Origin: Mycobacterium sp. 852014-50255_SCH5639931
GTDB lineage: Bacteria; Actinomycetota; Actinomycetes; Mycobacteriales; Mycobacteriaceae
Direction of reading: 5' to 3'
DNA: 64,000 nucleotides
NCBI RefSeq assembly: GCF_001665605.1
Contig: NZ_LZSV01000010.1
Location: 62,001 to 126,000 of the forward strand
The notes under the pieces were generated by a model. It saw only the letters and a list, made by a program, of their open reading frames with translations. It was not told where the DNA came from and made no database searches. Both the position numbers and the translations under genes were made by a program. Positions 59,927 to 64,000 of the stretch are shown here, in pieces (positions within the stretch are counted from its first letter, which is position 1; the number at the start of each line of letters is the position of its first letter).

Positions 59927-60370
59927 GTGAGTCCTCGTTCAGTCAGCAGGACTGTCTTGGAGCGAGCCTGGATGCCGTTGGTCAGCGTGGTCGCGGTCGG
60001 TGTCGGTCTGCTCTGCATGTACAAGGTGCACCAGTTCTCGGAACCCGAGCCGGTCATCACCGTCAATGGCCCGCAGGCTCCCGAGCAGTTCAACCTCAAA
60101 CGGATCACCTATGAGGTGTTCGGCTCCGCCGCGCAGGGCGGGAAACTCGTCTACATCGACATCGACGGCCATCCGCATCAGGTCGAAATCACAACTCTGC
60201 CGTGGTCCCACACGGAGACGACCACGCTCTCGGTAGCGTCCGGCAGCATCTCGGTGCATGTCCACGGCGGTCAGGTGGGTTGCCGAATGCTCGTGGACGG
60301 CGTGGTCCGTGACGAACAGTCGGACGACCATCAGGACGCCGACGTTGAGTGCAGGGTCAAGTCGGCATGA
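59927..60370 (+). CDS. MmpS-family membrane protein
   Basis: 147 aa. One N-terminal TM helix (MPLVSVVAVGVGLLCMYKVHQF) and an extracellular beta-sandwich: VITVNGPQAPEQFNLKRITYEVFGSAAQGGKLVYIDIDGHPHQVEITTLPWSHTETT, SGSISVHVHGGQVGCRMLVDGVVRDEQSDD. Cys pair VGC...VEC is typical. MmpS proteins assist MmpL transporters. GTG 59927 has GGGGAG upstream. Its stop overlaps the mmpL start by 4 bp (ATGA). Confidence 0.92.
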   Translation: MSPRSVSRTVLERAWMPLVSVVAVGVGLLCMYKVHQFSEPEPVITVNGPQAPEQFNLKRITYEVFGSAAQGGKLVYIDIDGHPHQVEITTLPWSHTETTTLSVASGSISVHVHGGQVGCRMLVDGVVRDEQSDDHQDADVECRVKSA

Positions 60371-63195
60371 GCGAGCACCGTTTCGACGAGCCCCGGGTCA
60401 AGCGCCCGTTCGTCCCCAGGATGGTCCGGGCTTTCGCGATACCGATCATCTTGTTTTGGGGCCTGCTCGCGGTCAGTACGAACACCTTTATGCCCCAAGT
60501 GGAACGGGTCGCTGAAGAACTCGCCGGACCGATGGTCCCGCACTACGCGCCCTCACAACGGGCGCTGCTGCACATCGGCGAAAAGTTCCACGAATCCAAC
60601 TCGACCAACTTGACCATGGTGGTGTTCGAGGCGAACCGACCGCTGGGAGACCAGGATCACCGGTACTACGACGATCTGATGAGCCGCCTCCAGCACGACA
60701 CCCGGCACGTGCAATACGTGATGGACCTGTGGGGCAAGCCGTTCACCGCGGCGGGGGCACAGAGCGTGGACGGCAAGTGCACTTACGTGCTGTTGCGTCT
60801 CGCCGGCGATATCGGCCAGATTCAAGCCAACCAATCCGTGGACGCCGTCCGCGACATCATCAAGAAGGACCCGCCGCCGCCCGGCCTCAAGGTCTACGTC
60901 AGCGGCGCGGCTCCCCTGGCTTCGGACACGCTGGCCATCGCCAATGCCAGCCTCAACAACGTCACGATCGTCACCATCTGCCTCATCGTGGTGATGTTGC
61001 TGCTGGTGTATCGCGCGCCTTCAACCTTGTTGGTGCCTTTGCTCGGCGTGCTCATCGAAATGCTCGTCGCTAAGGGCATCGTGTCCACGCTCGGCCACCT
61101 CGGGTACATCGAACTCTCGTCGTTCGCGGTGAACATCGTCATCGCGCTAACCCTGGGAGCGGGAACCGATTACGGCATCTTCTTGATGGGCCGGTATCAC
61201 GAGGCGCGACAGGCGGGCGAAACCCGGGAGGACAGTTTCTACATCGCGTACAAGGGTGTCGCGCCCATCATCATCGGCTCCGGCCTGACGATCGCCGGCG
61301 CATGTTATTGCTTGACGTTCGCGCGCCTTAACTACTTCCACACCATGGGGCCGGCCGTCGCGATCACCATGCTGTTCACCATCGCGGCGGCGATGACGCT
61401 GGGCCCGGCGGCGCTGACCGTCGGCAGCCTGTTCGGGATGTTCGACCCGAGGACCAACGCCCAAGGGCGTCTCTATCGGCGCATCGGAGCGAGCGTAGTG
61501 CGTTGGCCGGTGCCGGTTCTGGCGGCAAGTTCTGCCGTCGTCATGCTCGGGGCGATCTTCGTGCCGACGTACCGGCAGAACTACGACGATCGGCAATACC
61601 AGCCTGCCAGTGCGCCCGCCAATCTCGGCTTCCAAGCGGCGGATCGGCACTTCCCCAAGAGCAAGCTGTTCTCCGAGATGCTGATGGTGGAAACCGATCA
61701 CGACATGCGCAACTCGGCCGACTTCATCTCGCTGGACCGCGTTGCGCGGGCGCTGATTCGCCTGCACGGTGTGGCGATGGTGCAAGGGATGACGCGACCC
61801 TTGGGCCGGGCGCTCGAGCACGCCAGCATTCCGTACCTGTTCACCACGCAGGGCAGCGGCAACGGCCAACAACTCCCGTTCAACAGGGAGCAGAACGCCA
61901 ACACCGACGCGCAGGCCGAGATCCAGGCGCACTCCGTCGAGGTCTTACGAAAAGAGGTCGGCTTCTTCCAGAAGGTGTCCGACGAACTGCACCAGACGGT
62001 ACTCACCGTCGAAGACCTCCAAAGGGTCAGCGACGACATCAGGGACGAGGTCTCGAACGTCGACGATTTCTTCCGTCCGATCAAGAGCTACTTCTATTGG
62101 GAGAGACACTGTTTCGACATTCCCATCTGCTGGACGTTTCGTTCGCTGTTCGAGACCATCGATCAAATCGACAAGTTGGCCGACGACATCGCGGACGCGA
62201 AGGTGTCTCTGCAGGAGGTGGACAAGACCTTCCCGCAGATCATCGCCCAACTGAAAGCCACCGCCGACGACACCGAGGCACTGCAGTCGAAGTTGGTCAA
62301 CAGTTACGGATCCGCCGATCTGCAAACCGTCCAAACGGAGCAAACTTTCGATGATCTGATCAACGTCGGGAACGACTTCGACAAGTCCCGCAGCGACGAC
62401 TTCTTCTACATCCCGCACGAGGGCTTCGACAACGACGACGTCAAGACGGGGATGAAGTTGATGATGTCGCCCGACGGCAAGGCGGCCCGGTTCATAGTCA
62501 CCCACGAGGGCGACGCGATGGGCCCCGAGGGCGTGGAACACGTCGAACAGTTCCCCGACGCGATAAAGACGATCCTGAAAGAGACCTCGTTGGCCGGCGC
62601 ACGGATTTACATCGGCGGTTCGGGGTCCAACGACAAGGACATCAAGGAATACGCGATGTCCGATCTCATGATCGCGGCAATCGCCGCCTTCGTGCTGATC
62701 TTCTTGATCATGATGTTCATCACGCGAAGTCTGGTGGCGGCCTTGGTGATTCCCGGTACCGTGGCCTTCTCCTACGCCGGCGCGTTCGGCCTGTCCATAC
62801 TTGTCTGGCAGCACCTGATCGGCCTGCACCTGCACTGGCTCGTTCTACCGCTGACGTTCATCATCCTGGTGGCGGTCGGGTCGGACTACAACCTGCTGCT
62901 GATCAACAGGGTCAAAGAGGAGCTGCACGGCGGAATCCACACCGGTCTGATCCGCGCGCTCGGCAGCACGGGCGGTGTGGTGACATCGGCGGGCCTGGTC
63001 TTCGCCTTCACCATGCTGGCGATGCTCACCAGCGATCTCCGGACGATCGGCCAGGTGGGTTCGACCGTGTGCATCGGCCTGCTGCTCGACACGCTGATCG
63101 TGCGTTCGTTCGTGGTGCCGTGCATCCTGCGAATCCTTGGGCCGTGGTTCTGGTGGCCGACCCTGGTCCGCAGCCGTCCGGCGGTCGCGCGCTAG
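60367..63195 (+). CDS. MmpL-family RND transporter
   Basis: 942 aa. Twelve TM segments in two blocks with two large periplasmic loops. LTLGAGTDYGIFLMGRYHEARQAG is the first repeat signature, VAVGSDYNLLLINRVKEELHGG the second, with the Asp-Tyr proton-relay pair in each. The second loop holds a long coiled insert (about 500-680) with a CFDIPICW pair. Closest in layout to MmpL4/MmpL5. Exports siderophores or lipids in known cases. Paired with mmpS. Stop shares CTAG with the convergent SDR gene. Confidence 0.95.
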   Translation: MSEHRFDEPRVKRPFVPRMVRAFAIPIILFWGLLAVSTNTFMPQVERVAEELAGPMVPHYAPSQRALLHIGEKFHESNSTNLTMVVFEANRPLGDQDHRYYDDLMSRLQHDTRHVQYVMDLWGKPFTAAGAQSVDGKCTYVLLRLAGDIGQIQANQSVDAVRDIIKKDPPPPGLKVYVSGAAPLASDTLAIANASLNNVTIVTICLIVVMLLLVYRAPSTLLVPLLGVLIEMLVAKGIVSTLGHLGYIELSSFAVNIVIALTLGAGTDYGIFLMGRYHEARQAGETREDSFYIAYKGVAPIIIGSGLTIAGACYCLTFARLNYFHTMGPAVAITMLFTIAAAMTLGPAALTVGSLFGMFDPRTNAQGRLYRRIGASVVRWPVPVLAASSAVVMLGAIFVPTYRQNYDDRQYQPASAPANLGFQAADRHFPKSKLFSEMLMVETDHDMRNSADFISLDRVARALIRLHGVAMVQGMTRPLGRALEHASIPYLFTTQGSGNGQQLPFNREQNANTDAQAEIQAHSVEVLRKEVGFFQKVSDELHQTVLTVEDLQRVSDDIRDEVSNVDDFFRPIKSYFYWERHCFDIPICWTFRSLFETIDQIDKLADDIADAKVSLQEVDKTFPQIIAQLKATADDTEALQSKLVNSYGSADLQTVQTEQTFDDLINVGNDFDKSRSDDFFYIPHEGFDNDDVKTGMKLMMSPDGKAARFIVTHEGDAMGPEGVEHVEQFPDAIKTILKETSLAGARIYIGGSGSNDKDIKEYAMSDLMIAAIAAFVLIFLIMMFITRSLVAALVIPGTVAFSYAGAFGLSILVWQHLIGLHLHWLVLPLTFIILVAVGSDYNLLLINRVKEELHGGIHTGLIRALGSTGGVVTSAGLVFAFTMLAMLTSDLRTIGQVGSTVCIGLLLDTLIVRSFVVPCILRILGPWFWWPTLVRSRPAVAR

Positions 63196-63932
63196 CCGGC
63201 GCCTTTGCCGTTGTCGACGCGATAGACGGCGCCGTGCACGGCGGCGGCGGCATCGCTGGCCAGGAAGGCGATCACGTTCGCCACATCGAGGGGCTGCATC
63301 ATGCCGCGTGGCGAGGCGGTGCGCATGATCAGCTCGTAGTTGGGGTTGTCCGGCGCGCTGAAATGTTCGATCTGCGGCGTGAGCATCCCGCCCGGGCATA
63401 TTGCGTTGACGCGCAAGCGATCCGCGGTGTACTCCACCGCCAGAGCGCGGGTAAGTCCGATCAGGCCGTGCTTTGCGGCGCAGTAGCCTGCCGAGTACGC
63501 CTGGCCCTCGACACCGGCGATGGAGCCGACGTTGACGATGTTCCCGCCCCGCTCCAGCAGGTGCGGCAACGCGGCCCGGCACAGGTAGAACGGCCCGTTC
63601 AGATTCACCGCAAGATCGTGCGCCCAGTCCTCATCGGTCATCGACTCCGTCCGACGCATCTGGTGGTGGCCGGCGACGTTGACCAGGACGTCGAGTCCGC
63701 CCAGCTCGCGCACGCACTGCTCGACCGCGTCGCGGCAGGCCTGCGCAGAGGAAACGTCGACCGATGCGTAGGAACCATGTTGGACGTCGGCGAATACCTC
63801 GGCCAAGCGTGCCGTATCCCGGCCGATGCCGAAAACCGTTGCGCCCTCGCGGGAGAACAGCCGAGCCGTCTCGGCGCCGAGGCCCGACGACGCTCCGGTC
63901 ACCAGGGCGACCTTGCCCTCTAGCGTTGACAT
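63192..63932 (-). CDS. Short-chain dehydrogenase/reductase
   Basis: 246 aa. MSTLEGKVALVTGASSGLGAETARLFSREGATVFGIG (TGxxxGxG), VNVAGHHQMRRTESM, NVGSIAGVEGQAYSAGYCAAKHGLIGL (Ser-Tyr-Lys) and NAICPGGMLTPQIEHFSAPDN. FabG/BDH-like NAD(P) oxidoreductase, substrate unknown. The start ATG 63932 begins the fold directly. It overlaps the mmpL stop by 4 bp. The remaining 68 bp to the window edge hold no recognisable gene. Confidence 0.9.
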   Translation of the reverse strand: MSTLEGKVALVTGASSGLGAETARLFSREGATVFGIGRDTARLAEVFADVQHGSYASVDVSSAQACRDAVEQCVRELGGLDVLVNVAGHHQMRRTESMTDEDWAHDLAVNLNGPFYLCRAALPHLLERGGNIVNVGSIAGVEGQAYSAGYCAAKHGLIGLTRALAVEYTADRLRVNAICPGGMLTPQIEHFSAPDNPNYELIMRTASPRGMMQPLDVANVIAFLASDAAAAVHGAVYRVDNGKGAG

Positions 63933-64000
63933 ATCAGTCCGTGTCGCTCAATACCGCATCCGCGCAACGCCACCCCGCAGCAGCGCGAGGGGAGCAACGA

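Overview
The window comes from a high-GC actinobacterium, almost certainly a slow-growing non-tuberculous Mycobacterium. The left half is collinear with the Mycobacterium tuberculosis block Rv3043c-Rv3063, as I recall that gene order: ctaD, fecB, adhC, a DUF3349 gene, nrdF2, flavin monooxygenase, TetR, nrdE-nrdI-nrdH, FMN reductase, TetR, dinB2, SDR, TetR, cyp136, double GntR, fadE22, ligB and cstA. An MspA-family porin, an MmpS/MmpL pair, three P450-type enzymes and many FadE/FadD/SDR genes fit the same assignment. I saw no tRNA, rRNA, CRISPR array or insertion sequence.

Layout. (1) 1-3.4 kb: 5' part of ctaD, iron-siderophore lipoprotein fecB, adhC. (2) 3.5-13.4 kb: class Ib ribonucleotide reductase in two loci (nrdF2; nrdHIE), each preceded by a pair of NrdR-box-like sites 32 bp apart, with a membrane-anchored Mrr-like nuclease, an SRPBCC/TetR pair, a universal stress protein and a Baeyer-Villiger-type monooxygenase between them. 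nrdI carries an in-frame 71-bp dispersed repeat. (3) 13.4-18.3 kb: TetR/dinB2 with a leucine steric gate, SDR, and a TetR/cyp136 pair separated by two identical operators. (4) 18.3-23.5 kb: a stand-alone LeuA regulatory-domain gene behind a Val/Leu-rich leader peptide and mutually exclusive hairpins (a probable attenuator), a small secreted protein, a MEDS plus HATPase regulator, a fused double GntR regulator and a thiolase/DUF35 pair. (5) 23.5-30.4 kb: fadE22, SDR, ligB, cstA.

(6) 30.4-52.9 kb lies between cstA and mmr, which in M. tuberculosis are separated by about one gene. It is therefore accessory. It holds a small Hsp70-like ATPase, a nitroreductase, a five-gene operon (P450, alcohol dehydrogenase, 41-residue membrane peptide, aldehyde dehydrogenase, acyl-CoA ligase) whose order matches successive steps from an alkyl group to an acyl-CoA, a divergent histidine kinase/response regulator, a P450-type ferredoxin, bifunctional AdhE, a thiolase remnant coupled to an enoyl-CoA hydratase, an acyl-CoA dehydrogenase, an MspA porin, and a phosphotransferase/SDR/hydrolase/DoxX group. 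(7) 52.9-64 kb: mmr, a dehalogenase-like hydrolase, an E. coli-type glycogen phosphorylase, a run of uncharacterised membrane/secreted proteins, mmpS-mmpL and an SDR.

Together the genes describe lipid or hydrocarbon oxidation feeding beta-oxidation, deoxynucleotide supply, and several TetR or two-component local switches. Many genes have a TANNNT hexamer 6-7 nt before the start codon, the pattern of leaderless mycobacterial transcripts. The most unusual signals are the LeuA-domain attenuator, the repeat inside nrdI, the row of four palindromes before adhE, and the step-ordered oxidation operon. Names and synteny rest on recalled homologues, not on searches.
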